Origin: Candidatus Azobacteroides sp.
Lineage (GTDB): Bacteria > Bacteroidota > Bacteroidia > Bacteroidales > WRGA01
DNA length: 34,270 nucleotides
Reading direction: 5' to 3'
Assembly (NCBI GenBank): GCA_021201815.1
Contig: JAJQEC010000149.1
Span: 9,392-43,661 of the forward strand
Below the pieces are notes generated by a model that was given only the letters and a program-made list of their open reading frames with translations, was not told the origin of the DNA and made no database searches. This document shows positions 24,407 to 33,431 of the stretch, piece by piece. The number at the start of each line of letters is the position of its first letter. The stretch's first letter is position 1. Made by a program: the position numbers and the translations under genes.

Positions 24407-26587
24407 TCAACGTATAAACAACAATTCACGATATTTAGGCAATGTCCACATTTCGTTATCTATCGTCAGCTCCAATTTATCAATATGATAACGGATCTGA
24501 TCCAGATACGGCTCGATCTTTTCACAGTATACCAACGCTTTCTCCCGTTCGTTTTCGATTTTATTCGCAACCTTACGGGCTTCTATCATTTCATCCACCT
24601 TGGTTTTAATAAAGTTCAGGTGATCTGCGATATCTTCAATAATCGATAAATCCTGCGCAGCGATCTTATCTGCTTTGTCTCCTTCATAGAGGGCTTTGAT
24701 TTTATAGACATTATCCAGAAGCATTCCCTGGTAACGGATAGCCACAGGAATAATATGGTTCATTGCCAGATCTCCCAACACGCGGGCTTCAATCTGTATC
24801 TTTTTGGTATATTGTTCCCATTTTACTTCGTTACGGGCTTCCAGTTCCCGTTCACTTAGCACACCGGTTTTTTCAAACAGTTCGATGGATGGTTTTGTCA
24901 AATAAGCATCATAGATAACAGGAACACGGGTTTCACAGTCCAGACCGCGTTTTTTTGCTTCCTCTTTCCACTCCTCACTGTAACCGTTTCCATCAAAACG
25001 AATCGGTTTGGATTCCTTAATGTATTTGCATACCACAGAGAAGATGGCATCTTCTTTTTTGCTTCCGGCAGCAATCAGCGCATCTACCTCCTGCTTGAAT
25101 TCAATTAACTGGGCTGCTACTGCGGAATTCAGTGCCAGCATTGGAGCGGCACAGTTCGTCGAAGAACCTACGGCGCGGAACTCAAAGCGGTTACCGGTAA
25201 AGGCAAACGGAGAAGTACGGTTCCGGTCGGTGTTGTCGATCAACAGTTCGGGAATATGATTCAATGACAGACGGGTACCGGTTTTCTCTTCAATCTCAAT
25301 GGCTTTCAGATTGGTAACCTGCTCCAGGTCGTCCAGGATCTGTGAAAGACAGCTTCCCATAAATACGGAGATAATAGCAGGGGGTGCTTCATTTGCTCCC
25401 AGGCGGTGTGCGTTGGTGGCAGAAGAAATACTGGCTTTTAGTAAACCGTTGTTTTTATAGACCGCCATCAGTACATTTGCGACGAAAGTAATGAACTGCA
25501 GGTTATTTTTTCCGGGACCTAACAGGTTTACTCCGGTATCTGTTCCCATGGACCAGTTATTGTGTTTACCGGAACCGTTAATGCCTTTAAATGGTTTCTC
25601 GTGCAGCAACACTTTGAAGTTATGCCTCAACGCCACTTCTTTCATAACGGACATTAACAACAGGTTATGGTCTACTGCGAGGTTACATTCTTCAAAGATA
25701 GGAGCCACCTCAAACTGATTCGGCGCCACTTCATTATGACGGGTTTTTACCGGAATGCTCAATTTATAACATTCGTATTCCAGATCACGCATAAAAGCGG
25801 AAACACGGGAAGGAATTGCTCCGAAGTAATGATCGTCAAGCTGTTGGTTTTTCGCGCTGTCATGTCCCATCAGGGTACGTTCGGTCAGAATCAGGTCAGG
25901 ACGAGCGGAATACAACGCTTCGTCAACCAGGAAATATTCCTGTTCCCAGCCTAAGTAGGAATACACTTTCCGTACATTTCTGTCGAAATAACGGCACACG
26001 TTCACAGCCGCTTTATCCAGCGCATTGATGGATTTCAGCAAGGGCGTCTTATAGTCCAGTGCTTCCCCGGTATAAGAGATAAATATCGTAGGAATGCATA
26101 AGGTCTTATTCATGATAAAGGCAGGAGAAGAAGGATCCCAGGCAGTATAACCACGAGCCTCGAAGGTATTCCGGATTCCTCCTGACGGGAAACTGGACGC
26201 ATCCGGTTCCTGCTGAGCCAGTAGTTTTCCTGAAAATTCCTCGATTACGCCACCGTTTCCGTCAAAATCAACAAAGGCATCATGCTTTTCAGCCGTACCG
26301 TCTGTCAACGGGTGAAACCAGTGGGTGTAGTGAGTTGCGCCTAATTCCATTGCCCACATACGCATTCCGGCTGCCACGTGATTCGCTACGTGTCTGTCAA
26401 GTGGCTCCCCTTTGTCAATTGCGTTCAATACCAGACGTAGCGTTTCTTTGGAAAGGTATTTACGCATATTGTTTCTGTCGAAAACAAATTCACCGAAGTA
26501 AGAAGATGTTTTTTTCGCTGGGGCTTCCACTTCTACGGGTTTTCTTTTTGAAGCTTCTTCTACGGCTTTAAATCTTAAGTTTGACAT
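24407..26587 (-). CDS. glnN: Glutamine synthetase type III
   Basis: A 726-residue GSIII enzyme that forms glutamine from glutamate, ammonia and ATP. GSIII is typical of Bacteroides and some cyanobacteria and is much longer than GSI. Visible signatures are the N-terminal FGEFVFDRNNMRKYL, the substrate-loop segment VAPNQFEVAPIFEECN, the catalytic GINGSGKHNNWSMGTDTG, and NRTSPFAFTGNRFEFRAVGS. Length and ends are normal. It belongs to the nitrogen block with asnA and amtB upstream and, beyond the cassette, gltB and gltD. A possible -7 element (TAATTTTG on the minus strand) is at 26,736-26,743. Confidence 0.97.
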   Translation of the reverse strand: MSNLRFKAVEEASKRKPVEVEAPAKKTSSYFGEFVFDRNNMRKYLSKETLRLVLNAIDKGEPLDRHVANHVAAGMRMWAMELGATHYTHWFHPLTDGTAEKHDAFVDFDGNGGVIEEFSGKLLAQQEPDASSFPSGGIRNTFEARGYTAWDPSSPAFIMNKTLCIPTIFISYTGEALDYKTPLLKSINALDKAAVNVCRYFDRNVRKVYSYLGWEQEYFLVDEALYSARPDLILTERTLMGHDSAKNQQLDDHYFGAIPSRVSAFMRDLEYECYKLSIPVKTRHNEVAPNQFEVAPIFEECNLAVDHNLLLMSVMKEVALRHNFKVLLHEKPFKGINGSGKHNNWSMGTDTGVNLLGPGKNNLQFITFVANVLMAVYKNNGLLKASISSATNAHRLGANEAPPAIISVFMGSCLSQILDDLEQVTNLKAIEIEEKTGTRLSLNHIPELLIDNTDRNRTSPFAFTGNRFEFRAVGSSTNCAAPMLALNSAVAAQLIEFKQEVDALIAAGSKKEDAIFSVVCKYIKESKPIRFDGNGYSEEWKEEAKKRGLDCETRVPVIYDAYLTKPSIELFEKTGVLSERELEARNEVKWEQYTKKIQIEARVLGDLAMNHIIPVAIRYQGMLLDNVYKIKALYEGDKADKIAAQDLSIIEDIADHLNFIKTKVDEMIEARKVANKIENEREKALVYCEKIEPYLDQIRYHIDKLELTIDNEMWTLPKYRELLFIR

Positions 26588-26735
26588 ATGGCTTGTATTT
26601 TTTAATGTTATAAATATTCGTTTAAAAGTTAAAGGTAAAAAGGATAAGGTAAAATTTAATTTATTGATTTCTTTTCTCTTTTTCCTTTTTGGTTACTCCA
26701 TACGGAGTTAAGTTATTAGTGAATTAAAAGTTGCA

Positions 26736-26743
26736 CAAAATTA
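26736..26743 (-). promoter_or_regulatory. Putative -7 promoter element of glnN
   Basis: Minus-strand TAATTTTG matches TAnnTTTG, about 150 bp before the ATG. No TTTG is at the expected -33 position. The leader between them includes a small hairpin ACTCC-ATAC-GGAGT (26,695-26,708). Confidence 0.4.
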
Positions 26744-26846
26744 CATAAAAATAAGGGAATAGCTATAAAATAAAAAGTAATAGGAAATTAGATGTCTCAT
26801 TTTGTTATTTATTAACCTCTCTGTTTTACTTTATATCTTTCACTTT

Positions 26847-27881
26847 TTACTTTAAAAGAATGTTATTAGCAGCGCATTCCGCGATCATTTCTTCCGGCCA
26901 GATACTGGCCTGTACTTCCCCGATATGAGCAGCCTGGAGAAAAAACATACACAGTCGGGATTGTCCGATCCCACCACCGATAGACAGGGGTATTTTATCC
27001 TCCATCAGGTTTTTATGAAACAATAATTCCAGTCGATCTTCGCTCTGACGTATTTTTAATTGTTCCAGCAAAGCTTTCTTATCCACACGAATTCCCATGG
27101 AAGATAATTCAAAAGCAGCATCCAGTACCGGATTCCATACTACAATATCCCCATTCAGTCCTTTGTGCTTCTCATCTGTCGGTGTACTCCAGTCATCGTA
27201 ATCAGGAGAACGGCCGTCATGAATCGTACCATCCGGTAATTCCCCTCCTATTCCTATAACAAAAACCGCTCCGTATTTTCTGGCTGCTTCTGTTTCTCTT
27301 TCCCGTGGTGTCAGTGCCGGATATTCTGCAAGCAGATCTTCCGTATGGAGAAAGACAATTTCTTCCGGTAAAATAGGTTTGATTTGAGGATATAGTTCCG
27401 AGATTTGTTTTTCTGTTTCTCTCAGGGCTCCGTAAATCTTTTTTACGATTGATTTCAGGAAATCCAGGTTTCTGTCATCCGCTGTAATGGTTCGTTCCCA
27501 ATCCCACTGGTCTACATATAAAGAATGAATATTATCCAGTTCTTCGTCTGCGCGGATGGCATTCATATCGGTGTACAATCCCTTACCCGGTTCAATGTTG
27601 TAAGCTCCCAATTTCATTCGTTTCCATTTTGCCAGAGAATGTACAATCTCTGCGCGTTTTCCTCCTACGGCAGGAATTTCAAAAGAAACCGGACGTTCCA
27701 CCCCGTTTAAGTTGTCATTGATACCGGTACCGGAAAGGACAAACAACGGTGCGGTTACTCTTCGGAGAGACAACGCTTCGGCCAGCTCTTCCTGAAATAT
27801 CAGTTTCACTTTTTTGATTGCCTGTTCCATCTCTTCCGCCGGAAGTGTAGGTTGATAGTTTTTTGGAATGTAAAGTGCCAT
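26847..27881 (-). CDS. asnA: Aspartate-ammonia ligase (asparagine synthetase A)
   Basis: A 344-residue AsnA, which uses ammonia rather than glutamine to make asparagine from aspartate and ATP. It is a class II synthetase-like fold. Typical segments are TAPLFVLSGTGINDNLNGVE near the N-terminus, KWKRMKLGAYNIEPGKGLYT (about 86-105), VDQWDWE and the C-terminal GGGIGQSRLCMFFLQ. Its length is close to the usual 330-345. Position between amtB and glnN fits an ammonium-assimilation block. The 141 bp upstream contain only AT-rich and heptamer repeats; no promoter is recognised, so it may be read from amtB. Confidence 0.96.
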   Translation of the reverse strand: MALYIPKNYQPTLPAEEMEQAIKKVKLIFQEELAEALSLRRVTAPLFVLSGTGINDNLNGVERPVSFEIPAVGGKRAEIVHSLAKWKRMKLGAYNIEPGKGLYTDMNAIRADEELDNIHSLYVDQWDWERTITADDRNLDFLKSIVKKIYGALRETEKQISELYPQIKPILPEEIVFLHTEDLLAEYPALTPRERETEAARKYGAVFVIGIGGELPDGTIHDGRSPDYDDWSTPTDEKHKGLNGDIVVWNPVLDAAFELSSMGIRVDKKALLEQLKIRQSEDRLELLFHKNLMEDKIPLSIGGGIGQSRLCMFFLQAAHIGEVQASIWPEEMIAECAANNILLK

Positions 27882-27927
27882 AATTTTTGTTTTTTTGATC
27901 AGAAGTCACAGCTTCCGATCCCGTTTT

Positions 27928-28020
27928 CATTTTCTATTATTCTTTTATTCTATTCATTATTCCCTACCCTATTCTCAAGTCCTGATTCTTGAATCTTGGC
28001 TCTTGACTCTTGACTCTTGT
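27928..28020. repeat. Period-7 low-complexity tracts between amtB and asnA
   Basis: Two adjoining tracts: an ATTCTAT/ATTCTTT run (27,928-27,978) and a CTCTTGA-type run (27,983-28,020, with TCTTGACTCTTGACTCTTG at its end). They resemble the tracts at 8981-9011, 16,260-16,289 and 20,985-21,010. They fill nearly the whole gap, ending 3 bp before the amtB stop. Confidence 0.5.
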
Positions 28021-28022
28021 AT

Positions 28023-29336
28023 TTACTCCGCGATCTCATTATCCAGCCCGTATATTTCATTATGCTGGCTTCTGTCGAGACCAATCCGTTCATTGCTCGG
28101 CGATATCCTCATTTTGATAATTTTATTGGTAATCCAATATAATGCATAGGAAACGATAAAAGTGTACACCACCACAATGGCTACAGCAATTACATGATTA
28201 AAGAAAATATCCACTTTTCCCTCCAGCAGGCCATCTACGAACACACCGGTCAGAATCGTACCCAATATCCCTCCTACTCCATGTACCGGAAATACATCCA
28301 GGGCATCGTCCAGAGAAGTTTTGCTTTTCCAGTAAACGGCAATGTTGCAGACAATAGCAGTAATAAATCCGATAAAAATACTTTCTCCCACGGTTACATA
28401 TCCGGCGGAAGGAGTAATACCGACCAGACCGGCTACCGCTCCTACGGCTGCTCCCATCGCAGACATTTTGTGGCCTCTTAATCCGTCAAAGAACAATCAG
28501 GTAAGCATGGCTACCGCAGAGGCCGTATTGGTATTCAGGAACGCTTTTATCGCTACGCCGTCCGCTGCTAATGCAGAGCCGGCATTAAAACCGAACCATC
28601 CGATCCAAAGCAAAGCGGTTCCCAGCAGAACAAAAGGAATATTTGCCGGACGATGGGCACCCTGTGTACTTCTCCTTCCCAGAAAGATCGCTCCTGCTAA
28701 GGCTGCCACACCGGAAGAGGCATGGACAACAATCCCTCCGGCAAAGTCCACGACGCCCATCTTACCGAATAATCCTTCCGGATGCCAGGTACAATGTGCC
28801 AGGGGAGCATACACCACAATAGAAAAAAGTAACATAAATACCAGGTAAGAAGAAAACCGTACCCTTTCTGCAAAAGAACCGGTGATCAATGCCGGTGTCA
28901 GGATGGCAAATTTCATCTGGAACAAAGCGAATATAGCCAGCGGAATGGTAGGTGCCAGCAGATAGTGTGCATTTGCCCCCACATTTTCAAACATAAAGAA
29001 GGTACGCGGATCTCCGATGATACCTCCTATATCATCTCCGAAAGTAAGGCTGAATCCGAATACCACCCAGACAACACTGATCAGCCCCATGGCAATAAAA
29101 CTTTGCAGCATGGTTGAGATTACGTTCTTTGCTTTTACCATTCCACCGTAAAAGAAAGATACTCCGGGCATCATTAATAATACCAGTAAGGCAGCGGTAA
29201 TCATCCAGGCAACATCCGCCCTGCTGATATCCGTATCGGTTATTACAAACAGGTCGGGACTTTCAGGCATTACCAACCCTAATATACTTACGATCACCAA
29301 TAAGGCGAATGCTATTATCCAACGGGTCTTTTTCAT
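28023..29336 (-). pseudogene. amtB: Ammonium transporter AmtB with in-frame TGA at codon 280
   Basis: Read through, this is a complete 437-codon Amt/MEP/Rh ammonium channel with N-terminal signal-like helix and about eleven membrane helices. The 5' part ends ..NTASAVAMLT, then TGA (28,499-28,497), then LFFDGLRGHKMSAMGAAVGAV in the same frame. Amt proteins usually have tryptophan at that site (TW in the conserved NTxxAAAxxxLTW region), and TGG to TGA is one base. The C-terminus (RISPSNERIGLDRSQHNEIYG) is intact. Both ORFs are otherwise undamaged. The stop would remove the last 158 residues including the final pore helices. It may be a recent mutation or a sequencing error. The start is ATG 29,336; the frame upstream lies in a terminator. 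Confidence 0.85.
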
Positions 29337-29369
29337 TTTTCTATTATTTTTATTGTTCACTCTTTTTAA

Positions 29370-29411
29370 AAAGCCGGATGGTATTTCTATGAGCTTGAAG
29401 CATCCGGCTTT
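29370..29411 (-). terminator. Terminator between the TorF-like gene and amtB
   Basis: AAAGCCGGATG (29,370-29,380) and CATCCGGCTTT (29,401-29,411) form an 11-bp perfect stem with a 20-base loop; on the minus strand it continues GGCTTTTTAAAA. It lies 45 bp after the upstream gene's stop and 34 bp before the amtB start, so it could also act as an attenuator that limits read-through into amtB. Confidence 0.65.
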
Positions 29412-29455
29412 CATTTAAAGAGGCTTCTGAGAATTCTGATTATAAGACAATACGG

Positions 29456-30175
29456 TTATAAGCTTATACCGAACACAAAATGTATATCTTCTGCTTCCGG
29501 ATTAAAAATCAGATGGGTAAATATCGGAAGAGAGAAACTTTCTGTAATTTTAACCGTTTTGGCTGCTTTCAGCCCGACATTAATCACTGAAAACTTATCC
29601 GTGTGAGAAGTGTATAACCGGCTTTCCCATGGAGTAAATCCGATCTGTAATCCTAAATCCACCTCTTTGATTGAAAACGGATATTCCAGTTCTACATAGG
29701 TAGAATATGCCCTTTTTCCATCTGCTTTATTGTAGTCATCGCCGGCAAACATCGTGTTCCAGGTCAGGCTTAACGGAAACGATTCTACCGGAAGTTTATA
29801 TCCGATCGTCGCTTCAAAAAGATGTTCCGTATCATGCGCATCGTAGTGGAAATAACGGAATTCATCTTCCCCGGCCCACCAGTAATCCGTAATCGCCACG
29901 GTAAATCCGGCGATGCTGTAAGCAGCCGTAAAGTCTACTTCTTTTGTACCGTCTCCGGTGATATCCGTACTTCCCCATGCACCCAGAGAAAATCCGCCGA
30001 TTTCCAGTGTTGCCGACGGCTGTACACTTGCCGGTGCGGTTTTCATACCACGCCAGACGTATGAACTCACAATATCCGCTCCTAAAGAAAAGTTAACCTC
30101 CTGTGCCGTTACACGTACGGGTAACATGACGGTTACCATTGCTACTAGTAGTCCTATAGATAAAACCTTTTTCAT
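29456..30175 (-). CDS. TorF-like outer-membrane beta-barrel protein
   Basis: A 239-residue exported protein: signal peptide (about 1-24, cleaved near VTAQ), then repeated amphipathic strands, ending in an aromatic/hydrophobic FVFGISL typical of outer-membrane barrels. The N-terminal NFSLGADIVSSYVWRGMKTA matches the TorF putative porin family, in which SSYVWRG-like motifs open the barrel. The length fits a small 10- to 12-stranded barrel. In Bacteroidales such a gene sits beside ammonium transport genes, so it may let ammonium or a related solute cross the outer membrane; this is inference. Confidence 0.75.
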   Translation of the reverse strand: MKKVLSIGLLVAMVTVMLPVRVTAQEVNFSLGADIVSSYVWRGMKTAPASVQPSATLEIGGFSLGAWGSTDITGDGTKEVDFTAAYSIAGFTVAITDYWWAGEDEFRYFHYDAHDTEHLFEATIGYKLPVESFPLSLTWNTMFAGDDYNKADGKRAYSTYVELEYPFSIKEVDLGLQIGFTPWESRLYTSHTDKFSVINVGLKAAKTVKITESFSLPIFTHLIFNPEAEDIHFVFGISL

Positions 30176-30202
30176 TTTTTTTGTATTAAATGTTGATACT
30201 TT

Positions 30203-30235
30203 ATAAATGAGGTTGTTATTAACCTTCTCATTTAT
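30203..30235 (-). promoter_or_regulatory. Stem-loop in the leader of the TorF-like gene
   Basis: Arms ATAAATGAGGTT (30,203-30,214) and AACC..TCATTTAT (30,221-30,235) pair with a 3-base bulge, about 30 bp before the start codon. Two more hairpins lie further upstream: ATCCCC-ACCA-GGGGAT (30,327-30,342) and TGTAT..ATACA (30,345-30,360). They may be part of a structured leader; no known riboswitch class is recognised. Confidence 0.4.
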
Positions 30236-30405
30236 TTAAACTGATCTTTAGAGAAAACCGAATGATTCGTTTTGCTACAGGCATGTCAATTCTGAATCAG
30301 CATGTCTTTAAATCCTGTGTTACTTTATCCCCACCAGGGGATTCTGTATTCTCGGATACAGGTGAAAAAAATGTTTTGTTGTTCTCATTTCATTTTGATT
30401 TAAAT

Positions 30406-30421
30406 AAAAAAGGCCTTTTTT
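30406..30421 (-). terminator. Palindrome after dapL
   Basis: AAAAAAGGCCTTTTTT, a 16-bp palindrome 10 bp after the dapL stop. As RNA it would be an A-U stem with a GGCC loop followed by few further U, so termination would be weak. A 14-bp version of the same palindrome occurs at 14,117-14,130 inside array 1. Confidence 0.4.
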
Positions 30422-30430
30422 TATTATGAG

Positions 30431-31666
30431 TTATAATTTCAGACTTTTTATCCGCTCCATGGCTTCCAGCGTATTTTCTTTGCTTCCGAAAGCGGTAAAC
30501 CGGATATACCCTTCCCCGCTTTTCCCGAAACCGACTCCGGGGGTGGTTACAATCTGTGTTTCATTTAATAATTTATCGAAAAACTCCCAGGAAGTATATC
30601 CTTCGGGTATTTTTGCCCATATATACGGAGCATTTACTCCTCCGTATACTGCCATTCCGGTATGTTCCAGGTTCTTTTTAATGACAGCAGCATTTTCCAT
30701 ATAATAATCGATTGTTCCCTTTATCTGTTTTTTGCCGGCTTTCGAATATACTGCTTCTGCTGCCCGCTGAATAATATAGGCAGTACCGTTGAATTTGGTA
30801 GCCTGACGGCGTTGCCATAATTGATTCAACGAATATCGGTTGCCCTTTTTATCAAAAGCCATCAGTTCTTTCGGTACCACCGTATATCCACATCTTACAC
30901 CGGTAAATCCGGCTGTTTTGGAAAAACTCCTGAATTCAATGGCTATCTTTTTTGCTCCTTCTATTTCGTAAATGCTGTGCGGAACATCTTCTTCGGTAAT
31001 AAAAGCTTCATATGCGGCATCAAACAGAATGACGACCTTATTTGCCAGCGCATAATCCACCCACACTTTCAGTTGTTCTTTTGTGAGCGTAGTTCCTGTC
31101 GGATTATTCGGATAACACAGGTAAACAATATCTACTTCTGCTGCGGGAAGAGCCGGCACAAAACCGTTTTCCATTGTACAGGGAATATAAGTGATGTGTT
31201 CCCAGGCTCCGGCCGCTGCAAGATATTCCCCTGCCCTGCCTGCCATCGCATTCGTATCTACATACACCGGATATACGGGATCCGTTACGGCTACCTTATT
31301 TTCACAACCGAATATATCCCCGATGTTTCCGGTATCACTTTTAGCACCGTCACTGATAAAGATTTCATCCCGGTCTGCTTCTATTCCCCGCGCATTAAAA
31401 TCATTTCTGATGATCGCCTCTATTAAAAACGGATATCCGGCATCCGGAGCATATCCCCGCATTGTTTCCGCATGCGCCATTTCTTCTACGGCTTTGTGCA
31501 TCGCTTCGGTTACTGCCGGAGCCAGTGGACGGGTCACATCCCCGATGCTCAGACTGATTACTTTTTTATCCGGGTATGCTTCTTTGTATGCAGTTGCCCG
31601 TTTAGCAACTTCGGAGAAAAGATAGGCTCCGGATAGTTTCAGAAAATTTTCATTAATCAATGCCAT
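30431..31666 (-). CDS. dapL: LL-diaminopimelate aminotransferase
   Basis: A 411-residue PLP enzyme that converts tetrahydrodipicolinate and glutamate directly to LL-diaminopimelate, bypassing the succinylase and dehydrogenase routes. The PLP-binding lysine is in [10 protein letters not shown] (Lys250), with [10 protein letters not shown] (186-195) and the N-terminal LFSEVAKR and [12 protein letters not shown] as DapL-typical segments. The frame extends nine codons upstream, but ATG 31,666 ([17 protein letters not shown]) is the usual start. It follows dapF by 33 bp in an operon that makes meso-diaminopimelate for lysine and peptidoglycan. The amino donor glutamate links it to the nitrogen block. 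Confidence 0.96.
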   Translation of the reverse strand: MALINENFLKLSGAYLFSEVAKRATAYKEAYPDKKVISLSIGDVTRPLAPAVTEAMHKAVEEMAHAETMRGYAPDAGYPFLIEAIIRNDFNARGIEADRDEIFISDGAKSDTGNIGDIFGCENKVAVTDPVYPVYVDTNAMAGRAGEYLAAAGAWEHITYIPCTMENGFVPALPAAEVDIVYLCYPNNPTGTTLTKEQLKVWVDYALANKVVILFDAAYEAFITEEDVPHSIYEIEGAKKIAIEFRSFSKTAGFTGVRCGYTVVPKELMAFDKKGNRYSLNQLWQRRQATKFNGTAYIIQRAAEAVYSKAGKKQIKGTIDYYMENAAVIKKNLEHTGMAVYGGVNAPYIWAKIPEGYTSWEFFDKLLNETQIVTTPGVGFGKSGEGYIRFTAFGSKENTLEAMERIKSLKL

Positions 31667-31699
31667 TCTTCTATTTGTTATTCTATTATTCAATCAACA

Positions 31700-32536
31700 C
31701 TATCCTATTAATTTCCCTTCAAAGACCGTTACCGCATCCCCGGTCATATACACCCGGTTGTCATCCGCATTCCATTCGATTTCCAGATCTCCTCCGGGCA
31801 GGCTTACGATGGCTTTATTTTTCACCCGTTTATTCAACACGGAAGCGACTAACACAGCACAGGCACCAGTACCACAAGCCTGTGTCTCCCCGGTTCCCCT
31901 TTCCCAGACTCTCATTTTGATATGTGTATCGGAAAGAATATTGACAACTTCTACGTTTATTTTTTCCGGGAATACCGGATGTACTTCTATCTTGGGTCCT
32001 ATTTCTTCCAAAGGAAAAGCATCGACGTCTTCTTCGATAAAAATAATAACATGCGGGTTCCCCATAGAAACAGCAGTAATGGAATACTTCGCAAATGAAA
32101 AATCAAAAGGATAGTTAATTATGTTTTTTTGTGGCAAATTGACAGGGATCATTTTTGCCTCCAAAATCGGTTCTCCCATATCTACGGTTACCTTTTTAAT
32201 TTTTCCGTTTTCCGGAAAAAGATGCAGTTTTTTTACACCGGCTTTGGTTTCCAGCGTAATATCCTGCTTGGTAGTAAGCCCGTAATCAAACACATATTTG
32301 CCGACACAGCGGGACGCATTTCCGCACATTTGTGCTTCAGAGCCATCAGCGTTGAACATCCGCATCTGAAAGTCACAGCGCTCGGAGGGAAGGATCAGGA
32401 CCAACCCGTCCGAACCGATTCCCGTATGTCTTTCGCTTACCCGTTTCGCAAATTCAGACGGATCTTCTATTTTTTCTTTGAAACAATCGATATATACATA
32501 ATCGTTTCCTGAGCCGTGCATTTTTACAAAATCCAT
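31700..32536 (-). CDS. dapF: Diaminopimelate epimerase
   Basis: A 278-residue cofactor-independent epimerase that turns LL- into meso-diaminopimelate. The two catalytic cysteines are present: Cys71 in [10 protein letters not shown] and Cys221 in TQACGTGAC. The N-terminal [15 protein letters not shown] is typical. It is the first gene of the dapF-dapL operon and has a full consensus promoter at 32,589-32,620. Length is normal and both halves of the pseudo-symmetric fold are intact. Confidence 0.97.
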   Translation of the reverse strand: MDFVKMHGSGNDYVYIDCFKEKIEDPSEFAKRVSERHTGIGSDGLVLILPSERCDFQMRMFNADGSEAQMCGNASRCVGKYVFDYGLTTKQDITLETKAGVKKLHLFPENGKIKKVTVDMGEPILEAKMIPVNLPQKNIINYPFDFSFAKYSITAVSMGNPHVIIFIEEDVDAFPLEEIGPKIEVHPVFPEKINVEVVNILSDTHIKMRVWERGTGETQACGTGACAVLVASVLNKRVKNKAIVSLPGGDLEIEWNADDNRVYMTGDAVTVFEGKLIG

Positions 32537-32842
32537 CTTTTTGTTATCATTTAAAGAATTAATCTGTCATTTTTCTTAAACCACGATGCAAAAATAATCA
32601 GTTTTATATTTAAAAACAAATTTTTTAATCAAAATGTTTAAAAAATATTCGTTTGACAGTAAAAATGTCGTCTTTTTTCAGAAAAAAAAAGGCAAAATAT
32701 AAATAGAAAGATGCAATCCGGTAGCTATTCTAACAAAATGACAGGGTAAAAGAGAAAAGAAAAGGCAAAATGATAAAGGGTAATAGGAAAGGTTTATTTC
32801 TTTTTTGTGGGTAAGGGCTATTAATCGTGGGTTAACCCTACC
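32537..32842. other. Gene-free dapF upstream region
   Basis: Contains the dapF promoter and AT-rich sequence. No coding region is recognised. Short frames reading in from the repeats downstream are not convincing. Confidence 0.4.
32589..32620 (-). promoter_or_regulatory. Promoter of dapF-dapL
   Basis: On the minus strand TTTG (32,620-32,617), 20 bp, TATTTTTG (32,596-32,589). Full agreement with the Bacteroidetes consensus; transcription is expected to begin near 32,582, about 46 bases before the dapF ATG. Confidence 0.65.
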
Positions 32843-33045
32843 CCTTTTCCTTTCAGGAAAAGGTACTTCCCTTCGGAGAAGGGAAGAGTTGTCTGGTATT
32901 TTATCTTTTATATGCACTATAAGATAAGAGACCTCCCCACTCTCCCCTCGAAGAAGGGGAGTCCCTTTGGCTTCGCCAAAGGGGAGGGGTTTGGTAGTAC
33001 TCTTTTTCTTATTTCATCTGCCAAAGAGGAGAGATTTGGTAGCAC
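32843..33045. repeat. Chain of GC-rich hairpins (CCCTTTGGC-TTC-GCCAAAGGG family)
   Basis: Four consecutive perfect stems: CCTTTTCC/GGAAAAGG (32,843-32,863), CTTCCCTTC/GAAGGGAAG (32,866-32,886), CTCCCCT/AGGGGAG (32,942-32,961) and CCCTTTGGC-TTC-GCCAAAGGG (32,963-32,983). A related degraded unit follows to 33,045. The part 32,964-32,995 recurs exactly, inverted, at 34,216-34,247. The composition differs sharply from the AT-rich surroundings. It is non-coding despite short open frames. Confidence 0.7.
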
Positions 33046-33431
33046 CAAAATCCATCTACCTTTTCCATCCGTTAGACACTTCCGTTTAAACCTTAGACAG
33101 TTTTTATGAAGTAAAATAGAATCAAAATACATTTGTACAAGAAAAGACATCCGCAAGAGTTAAAAGGAAAAAGATCCTATCCGGCCTCCATTGGAAGAAA
33201 GTCTTTTTTATAAGTAAAAACATCTTTATAATGATAAAAACAATGTACACTATATTATTTCCGACAAAAGCTCTTTTTGCTTTACCGGCACAACAAGCCA
33301 TTATTCATGAATATCTATATATGATCATGTTTTTTTTCCCAAAAGCAATGGGAAAACTCGTGAACCTGGCTGGGAAAGCCATTTCTTTCCCGACAATTAA
33401 TTTTAATAATAACAACAAAATCGTGTTAAAT
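33046..33431. other. Region before the HU-like gene
   Basis: No separate gene is seen. The open frame from 33,231 joins the HU-like gene, but its first 67 codons do not resemble a protein and are taken as leader. A plus-strand TACATTTG (33,128-33,135) is a -7 candidate without a -33 partner, which would give a leader of about 290 bases. Confidence 0.35.

Noticed and set aside
28023..29336. TGA read as tryptophan by a variant genetic code
   Set aside because: TGA is used as the normal stop of several intact genes in the window, and no other internal TGA was needed to read conserved proteins.
29337..29414. 26-codon upstream extension of AmtB
   Set aside because: It runs through the terminator hairpin at 29,370-29,411; ATG 29,336 gives the normal Amt N-terminus.
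32912..33156. Short ORFs on both strands across the GC-rich hairpins
   Set aside because: They are created by the hairpin repeats; sequence such as FAKGEGF and LAKPKGLPF simply reads the palindromes.
33231..33431. N-terminal extension of the HU-like protein by 67 residues
   Set aside because: The extra segment shows no protein-like conservation, and the ATG at 33,432 gives the usual short MALKF-type start.
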